Assembly (NCBI GenBank): GCA_900544255.1
Contig: UQUM01000001.1
Span: forward strand, 53,546 to 117,545
Length of the DNA stretch: 64,000 bases
DNA from: an uncultured Sutterella sp.
GTDB taxonomy: Bacteria; Pseudomonadota; Gammaproteobacteria; Burkholderiales; Burkholderiaceae_F
Direction: 5' to 3'
Below the pieces are notes generated by a model. The model was not told where the DNA came from. It made no database searches and saw only the letters and a list, made by a program, of their open reading frames with translations. The translations under genes were made by a program, and so were the position numbers. The number at the start of each line of letters is the position of its first letter. Within the stretch, counting starts at the first letter, position 1. This document shows, in pieces, positions 52,246 through 60,871 of this stretch.

Positions 52246-53532
52246 TTAACGAATGCTCCCTTTTACCCGCAGATTTTCCTGCGCTTCGCGGTACGCCTGC
52301 ATGGCCGCCGGATGCAGTTCCAGCGCACGTTCCAATACGCCCTGCAGGTAGCTGATGGCGACGCCGTAGTTCGTCATCGCCACGTTTTGACGTACGGCTT
52401 CGCGCACGCGCGAGAGCATGTGGCGGCGTGTCACCACGCAACCGCCGCACTGCAGGATGAGCTTATAGGGCGTTAAATCCGAGGGGAAGTCTTTTCCTAC
52501 GACGACTTCCACGTCAAGTGCTCCGCCTACGGTCTTCTCAAGCCATCGCGGCAGCTTTTTGCGGCCGATGTCATCGGGCTGCGGATGGTGCGAGCACGTC
52601 TCGCAGATCATCACTTTGTCGCCGGGTTTCAGAAAACCGATCATGGCGGCGCCGCGGGCCATCTCTACCAAATCCGACTTGCAGTACGCCATCTGAATGG
52701 AGAAGGTGGTGACGGGAATGGAAGCGGGGGTTGCCTCGCAGACTTTCTGTACCGCCTGGCTGTCCGTCATAACGAATTTGGGCGGTGTCTTGAGGTCGGC
52801 AATCATTTCCGCGACGCGATTTTCGCGTACCGTAAGACACTTGGCGTCGCTGTCCAAAATCTCTCGGATAGCCTGCACCTGCGGCATGATGAGGCGGCCC
52901 TTGGGGGCGCCGGTATCAATTGGGGTGACGAGAAGAACGGAATCCCCCGGGGCGATGAGCCCTTCCATCATAGGGCGATCCGGTTCCGTATTCGTCTGAG
53001 CTATTTTGATGATGGCTTCGCGCAGCGCGTCGATACCTTTTTTTTCTTTGGCGGAAATGACGACGTAGGGAAGGTTGTGCTTTTTGGCGATGGTAAGAAC
53101 AGAGTCCTCCGGAGCGCCGAGATCGGTCTTGTTGAAAACGACGATGGCGGGGGTCTTATTTTGTGCCGCGAGTTTCATGAGGCCCAATTCATAATCCGTC
53201 ACCTGCTGCGAGCTGCAGACGATGAGGGCTATGTCCATCCACCCCAAAACGGAGAGGGTTTTTTCGACGCGCAACTGTCCCAATTCCCCCACGTCGTCGA
53301 TCCCTGCGGTATCGATGTAGACCACCGGTCCGATGGGAGCGAGTTCCGCGGCTTTTTCAACGGGGTCGGTCGTTGTGCCCGCGATGTCGCTCACGATCGC
53401 AATTGATTGATTGGTGAGCGCATTGATGAGGGAAGATTTTCCGGCGTTGCGGCGACCGAAAAGACCGATGTGAAGGCGCAGTCCCTTCGGGGTTTCCAGT
53501 CGGCTCGGCATATTGGGGGCGGTGGCAGTCAT
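52246..53532 (-). CDS. hydF: [FeFe]-hydrogenase maturation GTPase HydF
   Basis: A 428-residue HydF, the scaffold on which the 2Fe part of the H-cluster is assembled before transfer to HydA. The GTPase domain has GRRNAGKSS (Walker A, about 26-34), DIAGTTTDPV, DTAGIDD and NKTDLG. The cluster-binding domain keeps CETCSHHPQPDDIGRKKLP and the later QCGGCVVTRR. It is downstream of the hydrogenase structural genes on the same strand. HydE and HydG, its usual partners, are not in the window. Confidence 0.95.
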   Translation of the reverse strand: MTATAPNMPSRLETPKGLRLHIGLFGRRNAGKSSLINALTNQSIAIVSDIAGTTTDPVEKAAELAPIGPVVYIDTAGIDDVGELGQLRVEKTLSVLGWMDIALIVCSSQQVTDYELGLMKLAAQNKTPAIVVFNKTDLGAPEDSVLTIAKKHNLPYVVISAKEKKGIDALREAIIKIAQTNTEPDRPMMEGLIAPGDSVLLVTPIDTGAPKGRLIMPQVQAIREILDSDAKCLTVRENRVAEMIADLKTPPKFVMTDSQAVQKVCEATPASIPVTTFSIQMAYCKSDLVEMARGAAMIGFLKPGDKVMICETCSHHPQPDDIGRKKLPRWLEKTVGGALDVEVVVGKDFPSDLTPYKLILQCGGCVVTRRHMLSRVREAVRQNVAMTNYGVAISYLQGVLERALELHPAAMQAYREAQENLRVKGSIR

Positions 53533-53599
53533 GATGTCGCTCTAGTCAGGAAAATAAGTGATTGACGATTTTACTGAAGCAATTTTCGTGCCGATTAAG

Positions 53600-53635
53600 G
53601 AAAACGCCCGAAGGGCGAACCCTTCGGGCGTTTGA
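53600..53635. terminator. Intrinsic terminator between hydF and the cytochrome gene
   Basis: Perfect stem AACGCCCGAAGGG / CCCTTCGGGCGTT with a 4-base loop. It lies just after the cytochrome b gene on the minus strand and may partly separate hydF from hydABC transcription. Confidence 0.8.
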
Positions 53636-53666
53636 GGCAACTCAAACCGTCAGAAGACGGAAGGAA

Positions 53667-54341
53667 TTACTTTTCCACATTGGTGCGGATGACATCCTTT
53701 TCGAGCCAAGTCGGAGCGTGGTGTTCCGCGGCTTCCCAGCTGATGTCGCCGGCACCGATACGCCAAATGGCGAGGAAGTGCGACATCGAAAGAAGGGCGA
53801 GCGGGATGTGCGCGCAGACGACGAGGACGGTGATGAACATCGAGCCCCAGACGTGCACGTAGAACATCATCTGGAACGCTTCCTTACCAATGGCAGGCGC
53901 GAACACCCAGAGGAGCCAGCCCGTCACGATCAGCACGTAAATTGCCGCCGTAAAGAGCAGGTAGGAGGCCTTCTGACCGCCGTTGTAGCGACCCTGAGGC
54001 GGAACTTCCACGGGGCCCAGGGGGATGTGGAAGAAGCGACGGGGGTAGCCGCCGAAGTTGAGGAACCAGCGGAAGGTGTTGCTGTCCCAGGTGAGGCAGG
54101 CGTTCATCATCAGCGCGAAACGATCCGGCGCAAAGAAGATGTAGCCGAAGAGGCAGAACGAGAAAGCGACACCGAGGCCGACGTGCCAAAGCATGAGCGC
54201 TTCGCCCGTGGCGGGTTCGAGATCACACAGGTACACGATGGCGCCGGTGATGACGAGCGCGAACCACAGGATGGCGTTCAGAGAGTGGAACACCTTGTCC
54301 GGCAGGTGGAAGCGAAGAATGCGGGCGTTGTTTTCAGACAT
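53667..54341 (-). CDS. Cytochrome b subunit of hydrogenase/formate-dehydrogenase gamma type
   Basis: A 224-residue membrane protein with four main hydrophobic segments (about 20-42, 52-72, 118-142, 152-175). It resembles FdhI/FdhC-type diheme cytochrome b; candidate heme His lie in KVFHSLNAI, LWHVGLGV, FYVHVWGS and CAHIPLAL. By analogy with the Shewanella hydrogenase cluster, it should pass electrons between periplasmic HydAB and the membrane quinone pool. It follows hydB by 15 bp. Confidence 0.85.
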   Translation of the reverse strand: MSENNARILRFHLPDKVFHSLNAILWFALVITGAIVYLCDLEPATGEALMLWHVGLGVAFSFCLFGYIFFAPDRFALMMNACLTWDSNTFRWFLNFGGYPRRFFHIPLGPVEVPPQGRYNGGQKASYLLFTAAIYVLIVTGWLLWVFAPAIGKEAFQMMFYVHVWGSMFITVLVVCAHIPLALLSMSHFLAIWRIGAGDISWEAAEHHAPTWLEKDVIRTNVEK

Positions 54342-54356
54342 GACGTATTCTCCTGA

Positions 54357-54695
54357 TTAGTGATGAAGGGCAAGCATGGAACGCGGGCTGAAGTGCGTAT
54401 GCAGCAGTCCGTACATCTTGTCGTCCATCGGAGAAGCGGCGAGGTCGCTGTAGATCTTGCGGACCACGGGGTTCTCGTGGGAGCTCGTCAGATGCATCTT
54501 CTGGCAAAGCTTGTCGTCTTTGTAAAGGCCGGCCTGGCGGGCAAGCAGAATGCAGTTGCGGTTGGCGAGGAGTTCGGAAACCCCCCAGCCCGTGGCACCC
54601 GCAGCGACTGCGCACACGCCGATGACCTTAATAAGGCCGCGGCGGCCGAGAATAACGCCGCAGGGGCGTTCGGTATATTCAAATGTACGAGCCAT
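54357..54695 (-). CDS. hydB: [FeFe]-hydrogenase small subunit with Tat signal
   Basis: A 112-residue small subunit of the periplasmic Desulfovibrio/Shewanella type. A twin-arginine signal is seen: GRRGLIKVIGVCAVAAGATGW (about 17-37). The mature part (about 38-112) wraps around the large subunit. The large subunit has no signal of its own, so HydA is probably carried across by HydB. It follows hydA by 6 bp. Confidence 0.9.
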   Translation of the reverse strand: MARTFEYTERPCGVILGRRGLIKVIGVCAVAAGATGWGVSELLANRNCILLARQAGLYKDDKLCQKMHLTSSHENPVVRKIYSDLAASPMDDKMYGLLHTHFSPRSMLALHH

Positions 54696-54701
54696 TTTTA
54701 A

Positions 54702-56072
54702 TTAGATCCTTTCTGCAACGGTGCTCATCGTAAGCGGGAAGAGAGGCTTCAACCAACCCGTACCCACCGGCTGCACGGGCTGACCGCCGCCGTTGACGCA
54801 GCCGCCCGGGCAGTTCATGACTTCGATGAAGTGCCAACGGTTGGGGTTGCCGCGGACGGTGTCGAGCACGGTCCGGAGTGCCTGGTTGGAGCCGTTCACC
54901 ACGCACACGCGCAGTTCGAAGGGCTTTTCAAGGCCGGGGATGGGAAGCGGAATCGTCGCTTCAACGTAGGAATTGTCGTTGCCGCGCACCGGGGTGATGT
55001 CGGCGTTTTCGAGTTCCTTGCCGCAGAGAATGCGGTAAGCCGTACGAAGCGCAGCTTCGGTCACGCCGCCCGACGTACCGAAGATCGTCGCGGCACCCGT
55101 GTAGACCTCAAGGTCCTTACGTTCGCGTTCCTTCGGGAGTTCGAGGGGGTTAATACCCTTGCGGCGGAAGATTTCAGCGATTTCACGGGCGGTGACGACG
55201 GCGTCAACGTCGGGGAAACGCGGCGTATCTGCGGGGATACGGCCTTCTTTCGTGAGGTACTGCCACGCCGAAGACAATTCCGGACGGCTGGCTTCCCAAA
55301 TTTTCGCCGTGCAGGGCGTCACGGCGACGACGCGCACCTGGCGGGGATCCTTGTGGTAGAGATGATCCGCAGCCCACACCTTCGCGAGCACACCGCCCAT
55401 GCCGATCGGGCTCTTGGCGGTCGAGACGTGAGGCATCATGTCGGCAGCCATCATTTCCATTTCATGCACCCAGGCCGGGCAGCAGGACGTGAAATGAGGC
55501 AGCGGATGGTGAGAGGCACGCTCCAATTCAGGGCCGCGCTTGCCGAGCACCCAATACTGCACCTTGCGCACGAATTCCGTGCCTTCTTCCATGATCGTCT
55601 GGTCAGCCGTGCTGTTGACGTCGTAGGGCTTGAAGCCCGCCTTTTCAAGGGCGTTGAAGAACTGATCGGTGGAGAGGGTACCGGCTTCCGCGCCGAATTC
55701 TTCGGCGATGGACACGCGGACGGCGGGCGAGGGATGTGCCACCACAACGAGGTTGGGGTCGGCGAGCATCTTTTCGACTTCGTCGACGAAGCTCATCTGT
55801 TCGATCGCATTGAAGGGGCAGCTCACCAGGCACTGGCCGCAGGCGAGGCACTTCTGATCGTTAATCTTGTGCTTGGCACCGATGCCGCCGTCGATGGCGT
55901 CCACCGGGCAGACCTTGCGGCACGTGTCGCAGGCTTCGCACTTGTCCTGATTAATCTTGATGATCCCGCGCAATTCGCCTTTGCGCAGATTACCGACAAA
56001 ATCCGGGCCGTCTTCGCCGCGGCAGCCGGGCTGCGGGGCAAACGTCGCGATTTTGATTGTCTTTCCTGTCAT
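54702..56072 (-). CDS. hydA: [FeFe]-hydrogenase large (catalytic) subunit
   Basis: A 456-residue catalytic subunit. Two 4Fe-4S clusters are bound by CEACDTCRKVCP (about 45-56) and CLACGQCLVSCP (75-86). H-cluster motif L1 is TSCCPAW (195-201), L2 is T252-PCTAKIWE260 and L3 is VMNCPGGCVNGGGQP (about 418-432). The cluster Cys, the proton-path Cys and the Lys/Glu of L2 are kept, but L2 starts with Thr instead of the near-universal Met. It has a ~35-residue N-terminal extension compared with Desulfovibrio HydA. AGGAGA precedes the ATG. Confidence 0.96.
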   Translation of the reverse strand: MTGKTIKIATFAPQPGCRGEDGPDFVGNLRKGELRGIIKINQDKCEACDTCRKVCPVDAIDGGIGAKHKINDQKCLACGQCLVSCPFNAIEQMSFVDEVEKMLADPNLVVVAHPSPAVRVSIAEEFGAEAGTLSTDQFFNALEKAGFKPYDVNSTADQTIMEEGTEFVRKVQYWVLGKRGPELERASHHPLPHFTSCCPAWVHEMEMMAADMMPHVSTAKSPIGMGGVLAKVWAADHLYHKDPRQVRVVAVTPCTAKIWEASRPELSSAWQYLTKEGRIPADTPRFPDVDAVVTAREIAEIFRRKGINPLELPKERERKDLEVYTGAATIFGTSGGVTEAALRTAYRILCGKELENADITPVRGNDNSYVEATIPLPIPGLEKPFELRVCVVNGSNQALRTVLDTVRGNPNRWHFIEVMNCPGGCVNGGGQPVQPVGTGWLKPLFPLTMSTVAERI

Positions 56073-56355
56073 TTGACGGGTCTCCTGATTACTAGGGGTA
56101 TTGCCGTTTCTTGGACGGCAATGCAGCGTACGTTTTGTTGTTTGTAAAGTACAAAACGGCCGAAAACGAACCTCCGCATCCGCTCCCGGGCTTATGCCGG
56201 ATTCCGAAAAAGCTCATAAAAAAGCGGGCCGGAACCCGAATACACCGCCGCATTTTAAGGGAATCCAGGGTTTTCTTCCTAGTTCTGAAGAGTTAGAGTG
56301 GCGGAAAGTTTGAGGCAAGACTTCTGACGACAAAGGATTTACACCGGCCGTGTTT
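56073..56355 (-). promoter_or_regulatory. hydA upstream region with two inverted repeats
   Basis: About 280 bp with no gene. A perfect repeat ATTGCCGT-N7-ACGGCAAT lies at 56100-56122, 28 bp upstream of the hydA ATG. A second, CGTTTTGT-N12-ACAAAACG, lies at 56131-56158. No canonical FNR site (TTGAT-N4-ATCAA) was found. The repeats are candidate operators or leader hairpins for redox or hydrogen control. Confidence 0.5.
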
Positions 56356-56388
56356 CGAAAAAAATCCCCGCCGACGGGGCGGGGAGAT
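56355..56388 (-). terminator. Intrinsic terminator after the radical SAM gene
   Basis: On the minus strand, hairpin CCCCGCC-CC-GTC-GGCGGGG followed by ATTTTTTT, 20 bp after the radical SAM stop. Confidence 0.85.
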
Positions 56389-56406
56389 GCGGGACAAAAG
56401 CGGAAA

Positions 56407-57717
56407 TTACATGTCCGCTTCTTTGAGGGGTTTGCGCAATTCGGCTCGGACGTTGTCCATGCCGGAATAGAACGCCTTCATCATCACGAGCCCCAGGAAT
56501 TTGCCGCGTTCGGTGACGATGATATTGTCGGGATTCGCGGGATCGTCCTTGATGGCGCCGATCATCTTAAGACCCAGCATTTCCTTAAAAAGCGCCGTGT
56601 CGAGGTTGACGCCGTGCACTTCGCGGAAATATTTGCGGGAAAGGCGCGCAGAGAAAATCCCCAGCATCAGGCGGTACTGCAGCACCGCGTGCTTATCAAA
56701 GTGGCGCTGGCGCTCAACGCCGGTCTGGCCCTTCGCGATGCGTTCATTGTAACGGCGGAGACTGAAGGTGTTGACGTAAAGGTTGTTCCCCAAGAAGGAG
56801 AAGGCGCCGCTGCCCACCCCCAGGTATTCGTCGTGATCGACGACGTATTCGTCAAATCCTTCGTCGTGCGTGCGGCCGAAGGTCCAGCTCGTCAGCTGCC
56901 GATAGTGTCCGCCCAGCGTATTCATGATGATGCGGTACTGATCCGACAATTCGTCGCCCTTGGCGGCAATCGTTCCCTTGACGCTCCTTTTCGTCTGCGA
57001 CGTCACCATGAGGGGGTACGTCGTGATCTGGCGGGGATTCAACTGCATCAAGAGATCCATGTCGCGCTGCAGCATCTCAAGACTCTGGCCGCGGAAGCCG
57101 AAGATCATGTCGATGTTGGTGGTTGGGAAAAGTTCGAGCGCCTTTCCCAAGCGATCGTAAATCTGGGCGCCGCTGCCGAACTTGTCGTAGCGTTCCGTCA
57201 ATTTCAGGATCGAATCGTCAAAACTCTGCACGCCGATCGACATGCGATCCACGTACCCTTTAAGTCGCTCAAAGGTCGGGGTGTCGATTTCCGACGGGTC
57301 GGTTTCGCAGGACACTTCCTTAATGCCGGGGAAGAGCTTGCGGGCGTGATCGATCGTTTCCATCAGTTCTTCTTCGATGATGGTCGTCGTGCCGCCGCCG
57401 ATGTACATGCTTGTGAAGTCGTAGCCCAGGGCCTTCACGTAGTCCATTTCCTTTCTGAGGTTCACGAAGTATTCGCGCGCCTTGTGTTCCTTAAAGAGAA
57501 AACGGTGGAAGGTACAGTAGCTGCAGAGTGTTTTGCAGAACGGAATATGGGCGTAGAGAAGGTACTGGTGGCCGGGCTCGGGGGCCGGCGGCCGATCCAG
57601 AATCACCGGGTCGCAGTTGAGGTATTTGCCGATGTAGAAATCCATGATGCGGTCAACGGAGTTGATCATCCAGTTGGGCATCAGTGTGCCGATCGGTTTA
57701 AAGGTTTCGTCTGCCAT
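56407..57717 (-). CDS. HemN/HemW-like radical SAM protein, hydrogenase-associated
   Basis: A 436-residue radical SAM enzyme of the coproporphyrinogen-oxidase-like group. The cluster motif is HIPFCKTLCSYCTF (Cys about 59, 63, 66), the SAM motif is MYIGGGTTTIIEEE, and the later TNIDMIFGFRGQS is HemN-like. A HemN-type C-terminal domain is present. It lies just upstream of the hyd genes on the same strand. The Shewanella hyd cluster also carries an extra radical SAM gene (hydX), so a hydrogenase role is possible; heme metabolism is the alternative. Confidence 0.75.
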   Translation of the reverse strand: MADETFKPIGTLMPNWMINSVDRIMDFYIGKYLNCDPVILDRPPAPEPGHQYLLYAHIPFCKTLCSYCTFHRFLFKEHKAREYFVNLRKEMDYVKALGYDFTSMYIGGGTTTIIEEELMETIDHARKLFPGIKEVSCETDPSEIDTPTFERLKGYVDRMSIGVQSFDDSILKLTERYDKFGSGAQIYDRLGKALELFPTTNIDMIFGFRGQSLEMLQRDMDLLMQLNPRQITTYPLMVTSQTKRSVKGTIAAKGDELSDQYRIIMNTLGGHYRQLTSWTFGRTHDEGFDEYVVDHDEYLGVGSGAFSFLGNNLYVNTFSLRRYNERIAKGQTGVERQRHFDKHAVLQYRLMLGIFSARLSRKYFREVHGVNLDTALFKEMLGLKMIGAIKDDPANPDNIIVTERGKFLGLVMMKAFYSGMDNVRAELRKPLKEADM

Positions 57718-57749
57718 GGTGAGTTCTGATTAAAAAGCGCGCGGAAAGA

Positions 57750-57781
57750 AAAAGACGGTCGCCGAAAAAGGAGACCGTCTG
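57750..57781 (-). terminator. Intrinsic terminator after fadD
   Basis: Stem AGACGGTC / GACCGTCT with a 14-base loop; on the minus strand followed by TTTTTCTTTCC. It lies between the fadD stop and the radical SAM start. Confidence 0.8.
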
Positions 57782-57852
57782 CGGTTCGGCGCGGAAAATT
57801 CGGATGCACGGTATTGTAACCGCGCTCTCTGACGTGAAGTTTTCGGGGCGCC

Positions 57853-59712
57853 TTATCGGTTATGACCCGCATACATGGCGTCAATCTCGGCGGCAAAGTG
57901 AGCCTTCAAGGGACCGCGCTTCAGTTTGAGGGTGGGCGTGAGGTACCCGTTATCGATCGTCCAGGGGTCCAACACCGCCGTAACGTTGCGGGGCAGTGCG
58001 TAGTGCGGGAAATCGGACGCGGCGGCCTTGGCGCGCTTTAAAAGGGCGGCCTTGACGGCGTTTGACTTAAGCGACTCGGGATTTTCAGGATCAAGTTTCA
58101 GAGACTCCGCGAGTTTTTTCCATTCCGTAGCGTCGAGCACCGTGATGAAGCTGATGAAGGGTTGATCATCCCCCACGACGTAGGTCTGCGCAAAAAGCGG
58201 ATCGGTCTCAAGCGCCAGTTCCAAATCTACGGGCGGCACCTTTTCACCGGTGCTCGTGACGATGATTTCCTTGATGCGGCCGCGGATTCGGAGAAGCCCC
58301 ACGTCGTTGATTTCGCCGACGTCCCCCGTTTTGAGCCAACCGTCTTCCGTGAAGACTTTGGCCGTATCTTCGGGACGTTTCCAGTAGCCCTTCATGACGC
58401 TGGGGCCGGAAACCTGAATTTCCTTCGTTTCGGGATCAAGCCGCCAGTGCATGCCCGGCAAGGGGCGACCCACCGTGTCGGGCTGATTCATGCCGAGCCA
58501 GTTGCCGCCGATGACGGGGCTCGCCTCCGTCATGCCGTAGCCCTGAACGGGGGCCAGACCCAGGCCCCCGAACGTGCGGGCGACTTTGGGACTTAAAGCG
58601 GCCCCGCCGGTGATGCAGAGCTGCAGGCGGCCTCCGAACTGTTCCAGAATCTTTTTGGCGACGAGCTTATTCAGAATCGGGCCGGTGATGCCGTCAAAAA
58701 CCGACCAAACCGAGGGTTCCACGGGCAATTTATTTTTGCGGCAGAAGTTGCGCCAGCCCACGGACACGCAGGCTTCAAAAAGACGCCGCGCGTAGCCGGG
58801 GGCTTTTTTGAGTTTGTCGTTGATGCGGGCATAAATGCGTTCGTAGACGCGCGGCACGGAAATGAGTACCGTCGGCTTCACAATCCGCAAATCCTCATTT
58901 AAGAGCATGATCGAGCGGTTGTAGACGATGGTGCAGGCCATGCCGAGCGCGAGGTAGTACCCCGCGGTACGTTCAAACGTGTGTGAAAGCGGCAGGAAGG
59001 ACAGAAAGACCCCGCCCGCCATGGGTTGTGGCGCAATGTGTTCACAGCAGGCCACGGCGTCAAAAAGGACGTTTTTGTGCGTCAGCATTACGCCCTTGGG
59101 TCGGCCCGTGGTGCCGGAGGTGTAGACGATCGCCGCGAGATCCTCTTCTTTAGGGCCTTCCGGAAGTTCCGTCACGGTTTCACCGCGTTTTAACCAAGCG
59201 GCGAGACCGATGACTTCGACGCCGTCGGCGGTTTCCGCGTCCTGTGTTTCTTCCGTGAGCACCACCATCCTGAGGTGCGGGAGCGGAACCCCCGACTGCC
59301 GGATCGCTTCCCAACGTTCTTTTTTGTTGGTAAAGAGGCAGACCGCTTCGCTGTCGCCCGCGATGTAAGCCGAAGACGCCGGCGTGTCAATGGCGTGCAG
59401 CGGCACGGGAATGAGGGCGTCGGCTAAGACGCACTGGTCGGCGAGGACTGCGTTTACCGAGTTGTTGAGCAGAATCGCCACGCGGGAGCCGCGGGAAAAT
59501 TGGCAGGCGGCGAGCGCTTTGCGCCACGTGGTGATGAGATCGTTTAGCTCGGCGTAGGAAAGATCAACCCAGCGGCTTTCGGCTCGATTGTACTGGCGCA
59601 GCGCGGTGACGGTCGGATGAGTTTTGGCCCGGAAGGGAACCAGCTGATCCAGAGTGCGGCATTCGGCTTTGAGTGCCGCAAGGCGGCTGGCGGACGTATC
59701 AGTGGTAGTCAT
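57853..59712 (-). CDS. fadD: Long-chain acyl-CoA synthetase (AMP-forming)
   Basis: A 619-residue ANL-superfamily ligase. The AMP-binding loop is IVYTSGTTGRPKGVMLTHKN (about 200-219), followed by GYGMTEASPV, the TGDVG motif and the hinge RIRGRIKEIIVTSTGEKV. Long-chain specificity is inferred from its resemblance to FAA1/AFCS-type enzymes. GAAAGAAG lies before the ATG at 59712. It is separated from the hyd cluster by a terminator. Confidence 0.88.
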   Translation of the reverse strand: MTTTDTSASRLAALKAECRTLDQLVPFRAKTHPTVTALRQYNRAESRWVDLSYAELNDLITTWRKALAACQFSRGSRVAILLNNSVNAVLADQCVLADALIPVPLHAIDTPASSAYIAGDSEAVCLFTNKKERWEAIRQSGVPLPHLRMVVLTEETQDAETADGVEVIGLAAWLKRGETVTELPEGPKEEDLAAIVYTSGTTGRPKGVMLTHKNVLFDAVACCEHIAPQPMAGGVFLSFLPLSHTFERTAGYYLALGMACTIVYNRSIMLLNEDLRIVKPTVLISVPRVYERIYARINDKLKKAPGYARRLFEACVSVGWRNFCRKNKLPVEPSVWSVFDGITGPILNKLVAKKILEQFGGRLQLCITGGAALSPKVARTFGGLGLAPVQGYGMTEASPVIGGNWLGMNQPDTVGRPLPGMHWRLDPETKEIQVSGPSVMKGYWKRPEDTAKVFTEDGWLKTGDVGEINDVGLLRIRGRIKEIIVTSTGEKVPPVDLELALETDPLFAQTYVVGDDQPFISFITVLDATEWKKLAESLKLDPENPESLKSNAVKAALLKRAKAAASDFPHYALPRNVTAVLDPWTIDNGYLTPTLKLKRGPLKAHFAAEIDAMYAGHNR

Positions 59713-59848
59713 GCTTCTTTCGCAGAAAACCCCCGTCGGCACGGCGTCGGCGGATGTTTTGATTTCTTGTTCTTGACAAACAGAATAACTTACCCTGAAA
59801 AAAGCTCATGCGAACGGTTGAAAAGTTGGTAATAACCCTAATAAATGA

Positions 59849-59878
59849 AACCGCCGCTTTCCAGTGAAAACGGCGGTC
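59849..59878 (-). terminator. Intrinsic terminator after cysK
   Basis: Arms ACCGCCGcTTTC / GAAAaCGGCGGT around a 4-base loop; on the minus strand followed by TTTCATTT. Confidence 0.7.
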
Positions 59879-59903
59879 GAGAGAGCTTTAGAAAGCCGTC
59901 GTA

Positions 59904-60833
59904 TCAGGCTTCATAAAGCGCGGTGGAGAGATACCGGTCACCGGTGTCGGGCATCAGGGCGACGATGGTTTTACCGGCGTTTTCGGGGCGTTTGGCGAGT
60001 TCGGTCGCTGCCCAGAGCGCTGCGCCCGCGCTGATGCCGACTAGGAACCCTTCTTCCTTGGCAACGGTGCGCCCCGTGGCAAACGCGTCTTCGTTCGTGA
60101 CCGGAATCACTTCGTCATAGACTTTCGTGTCGAGCGTTTCGGGAACGAACCCGGCACCGATCCCCTGAATGCCGTGCGGGCCGGCGTGACCTTCGGAAAG
60201 GACCGGTGAGCCCTTGGGTTCGACGGCGACGACCTTCACCGCCGGGTTTTGGCTCTTAAGATACTTGCCGGTGCCGGACAAAGTGCCGCCTGTGCCGACG
60301 CCCGCGACGAAGATGTCGACTTTACCGTCGGTGTCCTGCCAGATTTCCGGGCCCGTCGTCGCAAAGTGTGCCGCGGGATTCGCGGGGTTCACGAACTGCC
60401 CCGGAATGAATCCGCCGGGGATGGTTTTAGCGAGTTCCTCGGCTTTGGCAATGGCGCCCTTCATGCCCTTCGCGCCTTCGGTGAGGACGATTTCCGCGCC
60501 GTACGCCTTTAAAAGCTTGCGGCGTTCCACGCTCATCGTTTCGGGCATCGTGAAGATCGCACGGTAACCGCGGCTTGCGGCGACGCTTGCCAACCCGATC
60601 CCGGTATTGCCGCTCGTGGGTTCGATGATGACGGAGCCTGGTTTTAAAAGGCCGCGTTTTTCGGCGTCTTCCACCATCGCAAGCGCAATACGGTCTTTCA
60701 CGCTGCCAGCAGGATTGAAGTACTCAAGCTTCACGAGAAGCTTGGCTTTGAGATCCCGTTTTTCGGCATAGCGATGAATTTCAACGAGCGGCGTGCGGCC
60801 GACGAGTTCAGTAATCGAGTTGTAGATGCGCAT
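59904..60833 (-). CDS. cysK: Cysteine synthase A (O-acetylserine sulfhydrylase)
   Basis: A 309-residue PLP enzyme. The PLP Lys lies in NPAGSVKDRIALAM (about 43), the phosphate loop is GTGGTLSG and the substrate loop is EPTSGNTGIGLA. Start MRIYNSITELVGRTPL matches CysK. It makes cysteine from O-acetylserine and sulfide. A longer open frame upstream overlaps slt and is spurious. GGGAG lies nine bases before the ATG. Confidence 0.96.
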   Translation of the reverse strand: MRIYNSITELVGRTPLVEIHRYAEKRDLKAKLLVKLEYFNPAGSVKDRIALAMVEDAEKRGLLKPGSVIIEPTSGNTGIGLASVAASRGYRAIFTMPETMSVERRKLLKAYGAEIVLTEGAKGMKGAIAKAEELAKTIPGGFIPGQFVNPANPAAHFATTGPEIWQDTDGKVDIFVAGVGTGGTLSGTGKYLKSQNPAVKVVAVEPKGSPVLSEGHAGPHGIQGIGAGFVPETLDTKVYDEVIPVTNEDAFATGRTVAKEEGFLVGISAGAALWAATELAKRPENAGKTIVALMPDTGDRYLSTALYEA

Positions 60834-60871
60834 GGCGAAAATCTCCCGAGCCCCGTAAGGAGCGTTATGAA

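Noticed and set aside
54831..56147. A 438-codon plus-strand frame over hydA
   Set aside because: Fully antisense to the hydrogenase gene, with no ribosome site and no recognisable domain.
56100..56160. FNR box upstream of hydA
   Set aside because: The inverted repeats present do not match TTGAT-N4-ATCAA.
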